NCBI GenBank assembly: GCA_029268145.1
Contig: JAJUHA010000002.1
Coordinates: 62,001 to 126,000 of the forward strand
Length of the DNA: 64,000 nucleotides
Direction: 5' to 3'
Source of the DNA: Sphingomonadaceae bacterium
GTDB taxonomy: Bacteria > Pseudomonadota > Alphaproteobacteria > Sphingomonadales > Sphingomonadaceae
This document shows positions 63,433-64,000 of this stretch, piece by piece. Numbering within the stretch: position 1 is the first letter of the stretch; each line of letters opens with the position of its first letter. The notes beneath the pieces were generated by a model, which had not been told where the DNA came from, made no database searches, and saw nothing but the letters and a program-made list of their open reading frames with translations. A program made the position numbers and the translations under genes.

Positions 63433-63823
63433 CATGGCCCGCCGCACCGGCTTCTACCTCGACAAGCGCAACGGGAAGTTCATGGGCGTCTGTGCCGGCA
63501 TCGCCGACTATACCGGCTTCGACGTGCTCTGGGTCCGGATCTTCATGGTTGCCGGCACGCTGCTCGGCGCCGGCTTCCTCATCCTCCTCTACCTCGTGAT
63601 CGGCTTCATGGCCGAGCCCAAGCCGGCCGAGCTCTACGCCGGCGAGGTGAACCCGGAGGATCGCGCCTTCTGGCAGAAGACCCGCGCCGCCCCCGGCCGG
63701 AGCATCCGCGAGGTCCGCTCCTCCTTCCGGGACATCGACCGCCGGCTGCGCGACATCGAGGCGAGCGTCACCTCGCAGAACAGCCGCCTGGCGCGCGAGA
63801 TCGACGATCTTCGCCACAGCTGA
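63425..63823 (+). CDS. pspC: Phage-shock protein PspC
   Basis: Membrane sensor of about 132 residues: PspC domain (FYLDKRNGKFMGVCAGIADY, with the two membrane segments VLWVRIFMVAGTLLGAGFLI and onwards) and a C-terminal helical tail (IREVRSSFRDIDRRLRDIEA). Start candidates are ATG 63425 and ATG 63434; AAAGG lies 0-9 nt upstream. It overlaps pspB by 8 bp. Confidence 0.92.
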   Translation: MSDMARRTGFYLDKRNGKFMGVCAGIADYTGFDVLWVRIFMVAGTLLGAGFLILLYLVIGFMAEPKPAELYAGEVNPEDRAFWQKTRAAPGRSIREVRSSFRDIDRRLRDIEASVTSQNSRLAREIDDLRHS

Positions 63824-63862
63824 CCGGCTCGGACACAATCACCAGAAGGAGGGACTGGCACC

Positions 63863-64000
63863 ATGGTCCGCGAACTCGGGGTCCTCATCCCCATCATCGC
63901 GCTCCTCATTCCCATCGTTGCCATCACCATGCGTCACTGGAAGAGCGTGAAGATGCGCGAGCTCGACCTGCTCGAGCAGTCCCGCAACAGCCTCGACGGC
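63863..64000 (+). CDS. Small membrane protein downstream of pspC (partial)
   Basis: The first 46 codons of a gene cut by the right edge. AAGGAGGG precedes the ATG. One hydrophobic segment (LGVLIPIIALLIPIVAITMR) is followed by an amphipathic helix (HWKSVKMRELDLLEQSRNSL). The plan resembles PspB. It lies 39 bp after pspC, so it is probably a further psp-operon member; its family cannot be settled from this part. Confidence 0.75.
   Translation, partial: MVRELGVLIPIIALLIPIVAITMRHWKSVKMRELDLLEQSRNSLDG

Overview
The window is GC-rich chromosomal DNA from an alphaproteobacterium, most likely of the order Sphingomonadales. The grounds are a PEPxxWA-CTERM protein, a MucR/Ros regulator, a class I lysyl-tRNA synthetase, a Fur without the structural Cys pair, an F1-only atp operon (atpHAGDC), and the runs tsaB-rimI-mucR-fur-plsC-miaB-phoH-ybeY and secB/Tim44/mltA/smr. 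Genes are tightly packed; start/stop overlaps of the ATGA, GTGA or TGATG kind are common. No rRNA, tRNA or CRISPR array was recognised.

Layout. 1-7.3 kb: lysK (cut by the left edge), a DinG/XPD-type helicase, a SixA-like phosphatase, a VOC protein, alr, and the lipid-transport pair mlaE-mlaF. 7.4-17.7 kb: a 30-residue membrane peptide, an Atm1-type ABC exporter, a metallo-beta-lactamase-fold hydrolase, a PA0069-type radical SAM protein, CorA, MoaB, a soluble lytic transglycosylase, a family-4-like uracil-DNA glycosylase and ETF-ubiquinone oxidoreductase. 17.7-20.1 kb: a terC-family gene split by a 1,375-bp IS5-family element that carries a VOC (bleomycin-resistance-like) passenger gene. 20.2-24.1 kb: an MpaB-like protein, class III alcohol dehydrogenase and SppA. 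24.3-28.2 kb: a four-gene operon (P-loop protein, ABC membrane domain without ATPase, alpha/beta hydrolase, porin) that I cannot match to a described system. 28.3-32.1 kb: ECF sigma factor and anti-sigma factor, divergent from a subtilase with long Asp/Pro/Gly repeats. 32.1-37.3 kb: an acyl-CoA catabolic operon (MaoC, two acyl-CoA dehydrogenases, two CaiB/BaiF CoA transferases). 37.4-40.2 kb: a DUF1838 protein and an alginate-export-like outer membrane protein. 40.2-44.9 kb: atpHAGDC. 45-64 kb: PEPxxWA-CTERM protein, smr, mltA, Tim44-like protein, secB, murJ, trpS, P1 peptidase, NFU protein, nitroreductase, tsaB, rimI, mucR, fur, plsC, miaB, phoH, ybeY, corC-like gene, and a phage-shock locus (pspF divergent from pspABC).

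The most interesting signals are: (i) the IS with its passenger gene, whose removal in silico restores the terC frame exactly; (ii) three near-consensus sigma-54 promoters, two of which share an upstream palindrome and flank pspF, and one of which drives an apparently undescribed 45-residue exported peptide; (iii) an in-frame 82-residue extension ahead of canonical PspA; and (iv) the 24.3-28.2 kb operon. All functional statements are homology judgements made by eye, without database searches.
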